Shown here one piece after another: positions 43,941 to 53,967 of a DNA stretch of 64,000 nt. Made by a program: the position numbers and the translations under genes. Origin of the DNA: an uncultured Clostridia bacterium (GTDB taxonomy: Bacteria; Bacillota; Clostridia; Christensenellales; UBA1242); assembly GCA_930990975.1 (NCBI GenBank), contig CAKNRR010000001.1:73756-137755 (forward strand), given 5' to 3'. Each line of letters opens with the position of its first letter. The first letter of the stretch is position 1. The notes under the pieces were generated by a model. The model was not told the DNA's origin. It saw only the letters and a program-made list of their open reading frames with translations, and did not search any database.

Positions 43941-45335
43941 ATGCTCAAAGTAGACAACTTATTCAAAACTTATGGAAACAGTCAAAATCCTACAATCAAG
44001 AATATAAATTTTGAGGTAAAAGAGGGGGAGATATTTGGCTTTCTTGGCTCAAACGGAGCTGGAAAGACAACAACTATAAAATGTATATGCGGAATTCTCC
44101 CATTTGAAATTGGAGATGTTTATATTGATGGCATAAGTTTAAAAGAGCATCCAAAAGAAGCAAAATTAAAACTTGCATACATATCTGACAATCATGCAGT
44201 TTTTGAAAGACTGACAGGAAGGGAATATGTCAATCATATTGCCAACCTTTATAACACACCTAAAGAGCAAAGAGATAGAATAGTAAATCAACTTTTGGAA
44301 GCATTTAATTTAAAATTTGCTTATGACAGACCAATCAAAAGTTATAGCCATGGAATGAAACAAAAAATAAATGTTATTGCAGGACTTGTACATGAACCTA
44401 AACTATGGGTGCTTGATGAGCCACTTCTTGGTCTTGACCCACAAAGTAGTATTGAACTTAAGAGAATCATGAAGCAACATGCCCAAAAAGGGAATACGGT
44501 ATTTTTCAGCAGTCACATTTTGGAAGTAGTTGAAAGCCTTTGCGATAGAGTTGGTATTTTAAATAAAGGCACATTGGTTGCCGTTATTGATTTGCATGAA
44601 CTTAGAGAGCAAGGCAAATCTCTTGAAGAAATATTTGTACGCCTCACTTCACAAAATGATGATGGCACTGGGACTACTGCAATGCCAGCGCAAACAACAG
44701 ATATGGAAGAGGCTGGCGAAAAAGCGATAGAAACAACAAATCCATCACAAAAAAACAACAATTCATATAAGATTGTCAATATTGATAATATTGATTATGC
44801 GATTGAAGAAGATGACGATGAAAAGGACAGTGATGATATAGATGAAGACAATAAAATTGAAGATGAAGAAACTGCCAGACCAGAAGGAACAAGCATCAAC
44901 AGCGCTAAAAACGATATGATAGAGATTAGCAGTTCGACAAATCAAGAAACTGTTGATGAGTCTGAGGATTATAGCGACCAAATTGTTAATAATGACAGTG
45001 GTGATAACACTATTAATGAAAACCCTCAATCGCAACAATTTGCTAAAGAAGATGAAGCTCAATCAAATACTAACAAACAAATACAAGATGATAAAGAACC
45101 ACAAACACGAATTATAAATGAAGCCGCAAAACCAGAAGAAACAAGCAAACAGCAAATCAAATCTGAAAAAAGCGAAACGCAAGAAAAAATAAATCAAAAT
45201 GACAAAATAGGACAAGGAAAAGAGCAAAAAACTGCTCCTCAAAGAAAAAAGAGGGAGAAAAAACAGCTGTCGCCAAAAGAACTTGAAGAGCGTAAAAAAA
45301 CATTAAAAAGCATTAAAAAGAAAATGAATAGATAA
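43941..45335 (+). CDS. ABC transporter ATPase with a long acidic/basic C-terminal tail
   Basis: Residues 1-235 are a standard ABC-2 type ATPase: Walker A LGSNGAGKTTTIKC, signature SYSHGMKQKINVI, Walker B LWVLDEPLLGLDP and the H-loop FFSSHILEVVE. Residues 236-464 are a low-complexity tail: first rich in Asp/Glu/Ser/Asn (EEDDDEKDSDDIDEDNK), then Lys/Gln/Glu, ending in a strongly basic KKREKKQLSPKELEERKKT stretch. Such a tail is unusual for these ATPases and may tether or regulate the transporter. The permease follows with 38 bases between. Confidence 0.88.
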   Translation: MLKVDNLFKTYGNSQNPTIKNINFEVKEGEIFGFLGSNGAGKTTTIKCICGILPFEIGDVYIDGISLKEHPKEAKLKLAYISDNHAVFERLTGREYVNHIANLYNTPKEQRDRIVNQLLEAFNLKFAYDRPIKSYSHGMKQKINVIAGLVHEPKLWVLDEPLLGLDPQSSIELKRIMKQHAQKGNTVFFSSHILEVVESLCDRVGILNKGTLVAVIDLHELREQGKSLEEIFVRLTSQNDDGTGTTAMPAQTTDMEEAGEKAIETTNPSQKNNNSYKIVNIDNIDYAIEEDDDEKDSDDIDEDNKIEDEETARPEGTSINSAKNDMIEISSSTNQETVDESEDYSDQIVNNDSGDNTINENPQSQQFAKEDEAQSNTNKQIQDDKEPQTRIINEAAKPEETSKQQIKSEKSETQEKINQNDKIGQGKEQKTAPQRKKREKKQLSPKELEERKKTLKSIKKKMNR

Positions 45336-45373
45336 ATTTATAGATAAAATTTTTATTGACTAACGGAGGAATA

Positions 45374-46984
45374 ATGTCTACTATTTGGAAACTATTTAAA
45401 CTTCAAATAGATGAAAAGATGAATTTTTTTAAAACTGGCAAGTTATGGAAGATAGCCTTAACTATTCTTTTATATTTGGGAATTATTGCTGGTGCAAGTG
45501 CACTATTAATCTTTGCATTTATGAAGTTTGTAACAATTGGATTATTCCCAGATAAGAATTTGTTTGCTTTTATATTATTTTTCACTCAAATATTATCTTT
45601 TGCCATTGCTCTAGGGTCAATTATAAAAAATTTGTATCATAGCAAAGACAACGATTTCTTGATGAGCTTGCCATGTGACCATAAACAAGTTTTTATTTCA
45701 AAATTGATGGTTATTTATTTCTATGAAATTGTGGCAAACACATTATATACCACTCCATTTTTTATAATGTTTGGCTATATTTCAAGTGTATCAATGGGCT
45801 ATTGGCTACTGTGCTTATTCTATTTATTCTTATTTCCTTTGATTTCACTTGTTGTTGCAGGCTTTGTATCTTTGCCAATAATATGGATAACAAACAAACT
45901 AAAAAGATATCCTGTGTGGTCAAGCATCATCTTAGTTTTGGTGGTTGCACTTCTTTTGGCAGCATATATGTATATTATAATTTCATTTACCAGCAACATT
46001 GATTTTACCGGCAATCAAGACAACATTTTATCAAAAATAAATATTGTTATTGCAGAAATAGTGACATATACATTTATTTTTGGAGTTTTTGCAGATGGAA
46101 TTATGATAGGTGAAGGCTGGTGGTGGAAAAATTTAGCAGTCCTTGGTGTAACAATTTTATTTTTGATTTTTACTGTTTTGTTGGTAAGAAAGGTATATTT
46201 CAAACTTGCTATGAAAAACAGTGAAACAACAACAAAAGTAAAGACGAAAGTAAAACCTGACAAGATTGAATCTCCATTCAAAAGCATGTTAAGAAAAGAA
46301 GTTTACACAATTTTCAGAGAACCAGGTAATGTATTTCAATATTTTATTTTTACAATATTGATGCCATTTATTGTGCTTATGTATGATAAAATGCTTTTAA
46401 GCATAACAGTAAATCAAACAGGACAAGCAATGATTGCGGCAAGTCATGTTTTGGTTGTTGCTATACTTGCCATGCTTTCAAATATTGTCAGCGCATCAGC
46501 AATCTCGAGAGAAGGAGGAAATTTTTATATAACAAAAATCACTCCAACATCTCCTCGAGTTCAAACAAATGCAAAGATTGTTTTCAACTTAATTTTTACA
46601 TATTCAGCATTATTTATCACAGCTATTGTGACAGCATTGTTCACAGATTTGTCAATTTGGCATAATATTCTTTGCACAGTTGCGGTGGCTATCATGTCAC
46701 TAGGGCATATTGTAACAAGCATTCTTATTGATTTAAGAAGACCAGCACTTGATTGGTTTGATTCAAATGATATTGAAAAAATCTCAAAAAGTTCAAAAAT
46801 ATCAATGTTTTTGGGACTTTTGTTTGCATTCATAATGTTTTTGATTGTGGTAGTGTTTGCACCAACAGAACATACAATTTGGCCTTGGTCAATACTTCTT
46901 AGTGTTGTAAGTGTATACACAATCTCAATTCTTCTATATTATCATTTTAAAATAAACAAATTATATCAAAAGGTGGAGTGTTAG
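45374..46984 (+). CDS. ABC-2 type permease
   Basis: The 536-residue protein has about twelve hydrophobic segments, arranged as two six-helix halves separated by a cytoplasmic region near 295-330 (TTTKVKTKVKPDKIESP). It partners the preceding ATPase. The ATG at 45374 is chosen because GGAGG lies five bases upstream; an in-frame TTG 18 bases earlier lacks one. The arrangement resembles exporters of peptides, antibiotics or envelope components, but the substrate is not deducible. Confidence 0.85.
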   Translation: MSTIWKLFKLQIDEKMNFFKTGKLWKIALTILLYLGIIAGASALLIFAFMKFVTIGLFPDKNLFAFILFFTQILSFAIALGSIIKNLYHSKDNDFLMSLPCDHKQVFISKLMVIYFYEIVANTLYTTPFFIMFGYISSVSMGYWLLCLFYLFLFPLISLVVAGFVSLPIIWITNKLKRYPVWSSIILVLVVALLLAAYMYIIISFTSNIDFTGNQDNILSKINIVIAEIVTYTFIFGVFADGIMIGEGWWWKNLAVLGVTILFLIFTVLLVRKVYFKLAMKNSETTTKVKTKVKPDKIESPFKSMLRKEVYTIFREPGNVFQYFIFTILMPFIVLMYDKMLLSITVNQTGQAMIAASHVLVVAILAMLSNIVSASAISREGGNFYITKITPTSPRVQTNAKIVFNLIFTYSALFITAIVTALFTDLSIWHNILCTVAVAIMSLGHIVTSILIDLRRPALDWFDSNDIEKISKSSKISMFLGLLFAFIMFLIVVVFAPTEHTIWPWSILLSVVSVYTISILLYYHFKINKLYQKVEC

Positions 46985-46985
46985 T

Positions 46986-47846
46986 ATGAAGAAGGCGGTT
47001 ATTTCATTATTAGTCATTTTGCCACTACTTTTGGTAGCAGTAATAGCAGTTGCAGGAAGAATTTATGGTTCTCATGAATATATAGAAGTCACAGAGATAT
47101 ATTTTGTTGATGAAGATAATAACAGAATAAATTCAATATCGGTTGACATTGGAGAACAAAAAAGGTTAAACTATATAATAAATCCAATTTTGGCTACAAA
47201 TAAAAATGTAACATTCAAAAGTGATGATGAAAGAATATGTGTTGTGGACAATAATGGTTTTATTACAGGAATGGCTGTTGGTAAAACTGATGTTACAGTT
47301 GAAACATTAAACAGCAAACAGGCAAAGATTACAGTAAATGTCGCTTCGACAGGTGCTACGGATATGGAGTTATCTTACACCAACATGGTTGGGCATCTTG
47401 GATGCAATGCAGTTTTGTCTGTTTCTACAACTCCTTCCATTGAAGCACAATATGTTACATGGATTTCAAGTAATGAAGAGATAGTTTCAGTAAGTGGCAC
47501 AGGACGAGAGGTTATGCTGTCATTCAATAAGACAGGAAGTGCAACGATAACAGCGATGTCGAGAGATGGCTTGAAAAAAACATGTGAAATTGTTGTTCAA
47601 GACGGCAATGTTGCATTTACATCAAATAATATAAGAGTTGATACAAATTCAATAGATCTTTTAGATTACATAACAAATTATACAAGTCAGGATATACATT
47701 TTGAAGTTTTGCAAGGCAGCGGCTATACACTTTCAGGGACAATCCTTACAAAACAGAATGGCGGAATAGTTAGGGTAAAGATGTATTGTATTGGAGAAAA
47801 TACAAACAATATACTAAACTATGATGAAGCAGTGTTTATATTTTAA
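46986..47846 (+). CDS. Membrane-anchored protein with BIG2-type Ig-like domains
   Basis: The 286-residue protein has an N-terminal signal anchor (about 5-24) and two bacterial Ig-like (BIG2) repeats: the first ends NNGFITGMAVGKTDVTVET, and the second contains VTWISSNEEIVSVSG and KTGSATITAMSRDG. The third part (to the end) is beta-rich and unrecognised. It starts one base after the permease stop, so the three genes are coupled; it may be an extracellular partner of the transporter. Confidence 0.8.
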   Translation: MKKAVISLLVILPLLLVAVIAVAGRIYGSHEYIEVTEIYFVDEDNNRINSISVDIGEQKRLNYIINPILATNKNVTFKSDDERICVVDNNGFITGMAVGKTDVTVETLNSKQAKITVNVASTGATDMELSYTNMVGHLGCNAVLSVSTTPSIEAQYVTWISSNEEIVSVSGTGREVMLSFNKTGSATITAMSRDGLKKTCEIVVQDGNVAFTSNNIRVDTNSIDLLDYITNYTSQDIHFEVLQGSGYTLSGTILTKQNGGIVRVKMYCIGENTNNILNYDEAVFIF

Positions 47847-48042
47847 GCATCAAAATGTTGACTTACTTAAATTTTAAGCAACTTACTATATAATGGACAA
47901 ATTGGATATTTAAAATTTAAATATTTGCACTATAAAATTAAACAAAAATAGCAAATTTCATCATTGAATATAAAAATTTTATGTAAACCTTGAATATTAC
48001 ATTTTCAAATATTAAACATTTTCTATCAAATAGGAGTGAAAA

Positions 48043-50520
48043 ATGGCAAAATCTAGGAAAATTACAAGTTTTATATTGGGCTTTTTGATGATTGCATTTA
48101 TAGGAGTTGCAGTCATTTTGACCGGTTGTGGAGATAAGAAAGCATCAAGTCTTACAATAGAACTAGCTGATTCAAATAAGACAGCATATTCTCCAGGCGA
48201 GGTTGTAAACTTCAGTATCACTACAGATGGAGAATTTGATTCAAGCAAAGTTGAGCTTTCAGTTACAAGTGGAGAAAATGAAGTCACAATAATGGGACTT
48301 TCTGTAAAGATTGATGAAGATGCTTTACCTGGACAAACAGTCACAGTATTTGCAAAATACGAGGATTTGACAAGCAATTCTCTATCTTTTTCAGTTGCCC
48401 ATATTGAAGCCACAGAAATAGATGTTATAATAGAAAAAGATGTAATTTACTCTAGCGAAATAATAGATTTAAAAGCCTTTTATTTGCCAGCAAATGCTAC
48501 ACGCCAATTAGAGTTTAAAATCGTTGAAGGGCAAGATAAAGCAGAGATAATCGAAGGAAATAAGTTATCTATAAACGCAAATATAAATTCAGGAGATAAG
48601 ATAAAGGTTGTTGCTTGCATGGGAGAAGTGTATTCAGCACCTTATGAAATTGAAGTAACAAGACTTGAAGAATCAATGCTTGCAGGAATTTTGTTTGAAG
48701 ATCAAGCAATTGAGATTGACTCAACAACAGACAACTTAAAACAAAATATTTTTGTAAAAGCTTATCTTTTAAATGGCGATGATATAAATGAAATCTATAC
48801 AAACCTTGCAACTTTAAGTGTGGTTGAAGGGGAAGAAACTATAAAAATAACAAATAATTATACAGTAGAAGCATTAAATAAAGGGACAGCAGTAGTTCAA
48901 GCAACTTACAAAAACTTTAAAGAAAATCTTTCAGTTACTGTATATATGACACCAGATCAAGTGAAACTTCCAGAAAATTTCAATGATAATGCAGATTATA
49001 GATATGAAAAAGAAAAAGGCATTCCATTTGCTCCTCAAATTATAAATTCTCATAATAGTGAAGATTTAAAAATGGTTGTCAGTGGAACAAAAAATATTGT
49101 TTATACAAGCAAAGATGGAGTATGGACCACTGAAGATACTACAAATGATGTAATTTATGATGGCAAAAATTTAACCATCAAAAATGTTGGGGAATATAAC
49201 ATTTATTTTGAATCTATATCAGGATGTGAAGTTGAAGTTAAAAGCCCAGAAGTTAAGCTTACAATAAATCAAGGGCTCAATGTTTCAACAAAAGAAGGAT
49301 TTTTGAAAATTGCTGACAACAGTGTAAAAGAGATAAATCTTACAAGCGATATAATTTTTGCAAATGGCAGTGAAATTATAAAATGTTATGGGGATAAAAT
49401 CTTAAACGGAAATGGCTTTACAATTGACCTCTCTGGACAACTTAAAGAAAAAGATTTTGATTATGGAGATAATTGCTTTATTGAATTTATCAATGCTGAT
49501 CAAACTTCTCCTTATAAAGTTGAAATTCGTGATGTAGAACTTGTGGGTAACATGGGACTTTTTGGCACAAAAGAATTTGCTGAATATAAAGGTGTTTCTG
49601 AGTCAGAAGTTCAAGAAGCTCTTAAAAAGATTGAAAATGGAGATTATTTTAGAGACACTTTTTACAGATATGCAATTGGTATAAAAGCAAAGAATGTTAA
49701 TCAAGAAATTCCAGGACCTTATGCATATGCTATTCCAGTAGTTGAAAATATTTCAATAAGAAATTTCAATTCAGGGATAAGATTTGAATATGCAATAGAT
49801 GAAATTGAGACTGGTGATCCAAACGGAAGACCTGCTGTAAATGGTCTGAAAGTTTCAAACCTTTTTGGAGATGGGGTAGGCTTTATGGCTAGTCGCATAA
49901 ATTTGACAAATTATAATATTGGAGCAGTTGGTGGAACTCCAATATCAAGCAGTCAAACAGGAAACACTGAAGCAGGAATAAATCGAGATGAAAAAACATC
50001 TTTAAATATTTATGGAGATGTTGTTTGCGATAATATTTCTGATGGAACATCATTGTATATAACTTCACAAATGATGTCAACAGCAGGAATTGCAAATGTT
50101 TTCAATGGAGGACTTTCAAGTATAATTCAAACAGTTATAACATTGAAAGGACAAGAGCTTTTAGCTCCATATATTGGAACCGCAGAACAAGATAAGTACT
50201 TTAATACAATTGAGGATGCAAAATCAAATATAATTAGAAAATTAAATGGTATAAATCAATTCAATTTATTTTGCTTCTCAAGGAATGGAACTGAAGATAT
50301 TTATTTTGATGAAAAATTAGAGGGTTTAATAGTTGACTTAGATGATAAATTATTCTATAATGGTATTGACACTACTCATAAATTCATAAGAGTAAGTGTT
50401 TACGATGTACTTATGGGGATAAAATCTCTTGGTGGATTGAAAGATTTGATTATGCAAAATGAGAATGCAATAAAACCAATTCAAGTTTTTGTAACAAACT
50501 TCAATTATCAAGGAAACTAA
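48043..50520 (+). CDS. Large secreted lipoprotein
   Basis: The 825-residue protein has a lipoprotein signal peptide with lipobox ILTGC (Cys29). The next ~370 residues are beta-rich and resemble Ig-like modules (SSLTIELADSNKTAYSPGEVVNF; INEIYTNLATLSVVEGEE). From about 410 on, LNVSTKEGFLKIADN and LNGNGFTIDLSG suggest a right-handed beta-helix of the pectate-lyase-like type, as in many secreted surface proteins. A GGAGTGAAAA ribosome binding site precedes the start. The next secreted protein follows 46 bases later. No enzymatic residues can be assigned. Confidence 0.7.
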   Translation: MAKSRKITSFILGFLMIAFIGVAVILTGCGDKKASSLTIELADSNKTAYSPGEVVNFSITTDGEFDSSKVELSVTSGENEVTIMGLSVKIDEDALPGQTVTVFAKYEDLTSNSLSFSVAHIEATEIDVIIEKDVIYSSEIIDLKAFYLPANATRQLEFKIVEGQDKAEIIEGNKLSINANINSGDKIKVVACMGEVYSAPYEIEVTRLEESMLAGILFEDQAIEIDSTTDNLKQNIFVKAYLLNGDDINEIYTNLATLSVVEGEETIKITNNYTVEALNKGTAVVQATYKNFKENLSVTVYMTPDQVKLPENFNDNADYRYEKEKGIPFAPQIINSHNSEDLKMVVSGTKNIVYTSKDGVWTTEDTTNDVIYDGKNLTIKNVGEYNIYFESISGCEVEVKSPEVKLTINQGLNVSTKEGFLKIADNSVKEINLTSDIIFANGSEIIKCYGDKILNGNGFTIDLSGQLKEKDFDYGDNCFIEFINADQTSPYKVEIRDVELVGNMGLFGTKEFAEYKGVSESEVQEALKKIENGDYFRDTFYRYAIGIKAKNVNQEIPGPYAYAIPVVENISIRNFNSGIRFEYAIDEIETGDPNGRPAVNGLKVSNLFGDGVGFMASRINLTNYNIGAVGGTPISSSQTGNTEAGINRDEKTSLNIYGDVVCDNISDGTSLYITSQMMSTAGIANVFNGGLSSIIQTVITLKGQELLAPYIGTAEQDKYFNTIEDAKSNIIRKLNGINQFNLFCFSRNGTEDIYFDEKLEGLIVDLDDKLFYNGIDTTHKFIRVSVYDVLMGIKSLGGLKDLIMQNENAIKPIQVFVTNFNYQGN

Positions 50521-50566
50521 AGATAGAAAGCTAAAATCAATGCAATATTTTAAAAGGGAGGTTAAA

Positions 50567-53137
50567 ATGAGCAAAAAAGCAAAACTTATTACAGGTATAT
50601 GTGTGCCAATTGCATGTGTTATCATTTTGGTAACATTGCTTTGTGTGTTCTTGATTAAAGAAGACAAACCATATACAGTAAACGGCGAAGGTAATGTTTC
50701 AGTCGTTAAGAACGCAGATGGGACAAAAACCATGACTGCATCACCAAACAAATGGAATCATTTTGTAGGGTGGTATTTGACAGAAGATGGACAAGCTACT
50801 GGAGATGTTATTTCTAGTGAAGACTCTATAATAATCAATGAGGATTCTCCAAATTATACAGCGGTGTTCAAATCTTCAGCACTTGACTCAGTTGACAGAT
50901 TGCTCAGCGGAGTTTATCAAAAATATGCTGATGGAATAAAAGACACAAAAGATTACTTTAATTTTGGTGGAGATATTGATTTAACACTTAAATATGGGGA
51001 TGAATTGGATGGAAACTACAACATTTCAGCTGGTGGTTATTTCAATTTCCAAGGGAAAGGCAATCAATTTTACATAGCATTAAAGGATAAAATGTCAAAT
51101 ATGAACATGGTTGCTTTATACTATGTTGATAATGGTCTTGAAGCTGAATTTAACATAAGCATTTTAGGAAGTGTTTATAGCTATACTTTCAATATGCCAA
51201 GCCTTTCTTCTGTATTCACACAAATTCCAGAACTTTCACCAAATGTTTGGTCTATTGAAAATATAATAAATGGTGCTATATCAAATACTGATACAGCAGC
51301 TCAAATTTATGCAACTATTGAGCAATTCCTTGGTGTAACAAATGCTCAGGGCTTCTATGGAGAGGCAACAAACTCAGGGAATAAGACAGTTGTTGAATTA
51401 AGACTTGGAGTAATCTTAAAAAATCTAAGTTCAATTTTGGCAAACTTAAACTTGAGCGGAGAAGCTATGGATATCATCAACAATATCCTTGACATTTTGA
51501 CAGGGGAATATGAAGATTCAATGCTTCCAAGCATCACTTTAAAACTTGAAATTGACTATCAAACAAATGGCGATAAAGAATATGTAGACACTGTTGGGGC
51601 ATCTTTTGCTATTGATGGAAACTATAATATTTCATTTGGCGAAGAAGTTACAACAATAGAAAATACAAATGTTACAGCTATAGTAAACAACATCGTTTTG
51701 AATTTTGCGGACACTGCAAATGCTATTGATGAAACAGTTATTGCAATGTTCCCAGATGCAATCAATTTACTCAATATGTATGTTGGCGGAGAGCTTACAT
51801 TCTTGACAGAAGAAGTTGTAGAAGAAACTTCAATTTTGACTGCAACAGATGTTTATAATGTAGAGCTTTATGCAGACCTTAATCCATTTGCATTGATTTC
51901 AGCAATCACAGACACAGGATTTGATGCTACTAAAATAGATTGGGAAAATCTTGGGTTCCTTTCATTAAGAGTATATCTTGACCATGAAAGATCAAACCTT
52001 GAAAATCACTATATTGACCATAGTGTTACAGATATTGTAGAAACAGATGTAGTAGATGATTATATTAATATATTTATTGATACCGAAAAATATGGAGCAA
52101 ATGCATTTGCATTTGTTGGTGGATATAAACCTTATTTATCAGTAGATATAGGCACCTCGACTAAATTATCTTTAATTGAAGATTATATTTTTAATAATGT
52201 TATCAATTTGTCAGAAACAGTTGAAGCATTTACAAAGCCAGAAGAAACACAAACTTTGACAATGGCAGAAACTGAGCTACTTGCAGGAGCTGATTCTTCT
52301 CAAAATGTTATTTTAGATATAATAATGAATGTTTTACAAGGAATTACATCTAAAGAAGATGCAGATAAGATTATATACACTTTAATTTCTCAAATTTTAG
52401 ATTCAAAAGCATCTGATGGAACTGCATCACAAATTAAAGAAAACTTCTCGTACAGTGAAAACTATGGAACAACATTAAAATTACAATTCATAAGAGATTT
52501 GTTGACAGGAGTTCTTGGAGAAGATGCAGCAAAATACGGCATTAAGCTTGATAGTGTTCTTTTTGGAGAAACAGCTACTCATATGGCAATAATGTTTGAT
52601 GAATTTTCATATGGAAAAGTTGCTAGAGGTGACACAGAAGGTGATGCTGTAGCAGACTATATTGACATAAATAATGAATCAATATATGAAACATATAATA
52701 AAGAGCATACAACTATAGTTGATGTAAACGGAATAACATTAAAAGATGAATTGCTGGAAGAAATTTTATTTAATAAAGAAACATATGTGGAAGATTTGTT
52801 AGCGGCTAGTGAATTGAGAGCAACAAGTGTTATTCTTAGTGATAATACAGAAGTTGAGGAGGTGACGAACATAGCTCATATGCAACCCAATACTGCTGCA
52901 TTTAAAGTGCTAGATGTTGAAGTTATAAGTGAGAATGAAACAAGTGCAAAAATTACTTTAACTATAAGAAGATCTCTTGGAGATACTATGGCAGTAGTTT
53001 CATTATTTGGGCCAGCATTAGGACTTGTGTTGCCTGAGTTCATGGAAGGATGTATGAGTTTTGATGATGTATTTTACAATCTTGGCATTGTTGCAGGAGT
53101 ATGCACATATACAACAACAATCAATTTTGCTGCATAA
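50567..53137 (+). CDS. Membrane-anchored surface protein with InlB-like repeat
   Basis: The 856-residue protein has an N-terminal anchor (about 5-30, LITGICVPIACVIILVTLLCVF), then a partial InlB-type repeat (NKWNHFVGWYLTEDGQATGD), and long beta-rich repeats of an unrecognised kind, with sections such as NYNISAGGYFNFQGKGNQFY and DSVGASF-type strands. The ATG at 50567 is chosen because GGGAGG lies before it; an earlier in-frame ATG at 50540 has no such site. It ends the operon, with a strong terminator behind it. A mainly extracellular structural or adhesive role is inferred. Confidence 0.7.
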   Translation: MSKKAKLITGICVPIACVIILVTLLCVFLIKEDKPYTVNGEGNVSVVKNADGTKTMTASPNKWNHFVGWYLTEDGQATGDVISSEDSIIINEDSPNYTAVFKSSALDSVDRLLSGVYQKYADGIKDTKDYFNFGGDIDLTLKYGDELDGNYNISAGGYFNFQGKGNQFYIALKDKMSNMNMVALYYVDNGLEAEFNISILGSVYSYTFNMPSLSSVFTQIPELSPNVWSIENIINGAISNTDTAAQIYATIEQFLGVTNAQGFYGEATNSGNKTVVELRLGVILKNLSSILANLNLSGEAMDIINNILDILTGEYEDSMLPSITLKLEIDYQTNGDKEYVDTVGASFAIDGNYNISFGEEVTTIENTNVTAIVNNIVLNFADTANAIDETVIAMFPDAINLLNMYVGGELTFLTEEVVEETSILTATDVYNVELYADLNPFALISAITDTGFDATKIDWENLGFLSLRVYLDHERSNLENHYIDHSVTDIVETDVVDDYINIFIDTEKYGANAFAFVGGYKPYLSVDIGTSTKLSLIEDYIFNNVINLSETVEAFTKPEETQTLTMAETELLAGADSSQNVILDIIMNVLQGITSKEDADKIIYTLISQILDSKASDGTASQIKENFSYSENYGTTLKLQFIRDLLTGVLGEDAAKYGIKLDSVLFGETATHMAIMFDEFSYGKVARGDTEGDAVADYIDINNESIYETYNKEHTTIVDVNGITLKDELLEEILFNKETYVEDLLAASELRATSVILSDNTEVEEVTNIAHMQPNTAAFKVLDVEVISENETSAKITLTIRRSLGDTMAVVSLFGPALGLVLPEFMEGCMSFDDVFYNLGIVAGVCTYTTTINFAA

Positions 53138-53146
53138 AAATATTAA

Positions 53147-53178
53147 AAAAATACAGGTTTTACGCCTGTATTTTTTTA
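53147..53178 (+). terminator. Terminator at the end of the ABC/envelope operon
   Basis: AAATACAGG pairs with CCTGTATTT over a seven-base loop, then T-run. Confidence 0.85.
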
Positions 53179-53235
53179 TATTTATTTGTGTTTTAAAATG
53201 AAAGAATGATCTATGCATAGGAATTTTATTTATGA

Positions 53236-53967
53236 TTAATTTGCTTCAATGACTTGACCTTGGTGTGTGATGAAAATATTTTTGTTGCTTTCATTTATTT
53301 TTTCTTTTAAATTGTTTAGTGCATTGTATGAAAAATGGACAGGATAGAAGTTGACTTGATCATACTCTTTGCTCAGCTCTATGACTTCGTCTACTGAAAG
53401 ATGCTTGTTATTTGCAGTTGTAGAAGCGCAATCAATAAAAATTGAATTGCAGTGCCTTAAAATTTTGTGTAGGCTATTGCACATGCAACTATCTCCAGAA
53501 AAACCTATTTTTTCATGGCACTCATTTTCGATAATAAAACCATAAGCATCCAAGTCTTTATGTATCATCTTATAAGTTTTGATTTTATATTCTCCAAGCT
53601 TTATAGTTTTGCCATTTTCACAGTCAATAAAAGTTACATGTTCGTTCATATAAGCTTCAATATATTTTACTTCTACAATCTTCAGCATTTCAATTATTCG
53701 TTCTCTGCAACCTTTTGGCGCGATGATTGTGATGTCTTTTTTGTCGCAATAATGACAAAGAATATCAAGCACTAAATGGATGTCCATAAAATGATCACTG
53801 TGGAAGTGAGAAATAATTATGAAATCTATTTTTGTAATGTTATATTTGTTGTAAATGGTTTTGAAAGAACCTTGAGGTATATCAAACATTATTTTGTCAT
53901 CAATAATGTAACTTGTGGATAATTCCTGTGTCCATGTACACATGTTTCCAACTATATCAACTTTCAT
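53236..53967 (-). CDS. MBL-fold metallohydrolase (RNase Z-like)
   Basis: The 243-residue protein has the metallo-beta-lactamase core with IISHFHSDHFMD (HxHxDH), a GFSGDSCMC segment and a terminal His region (FYPVHFSYN). It resembles the RNase Z/Lactonase branch but lacks the exosite needed for tRNA processing, so the substrate is uncertain. The start at 53967 follows GGAGGG and overlaps the upstream membrane protein gene by an ATGA; an in-frame TTG upstream is less likely. Confidence 0.75.
   Translation of the reverse strand: MKVDIVGNMCTWTQELSTSYIIDDKIMFDIPQGSFKTIYNKYNITKIDFIIISHFHSDHFMDIHLVLDILCHYCDKKDITIIAPKGCRERIIEMLKIVEVKYIEAYMNEHVTFIDCENGKTIKLGEYKIKTYKMIHKDLDAYGFIIENECHEKIGFSGDSCMCNSLHKILRHCNSIFIDCASTTANNKHLSVDEVIELSKEYDQVNFYPVHFSYNALNNLKEKINESNKNIFITHQGQVIEAN

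Noticed and set aside
53236..53967. RNase Z (tRNA 3' processing)
   Set aside because: The HxHxDH motif fits, but the flexible arm/exosite of RNase Z is not seen, so only an MBL-fold hydrolase is claimed.
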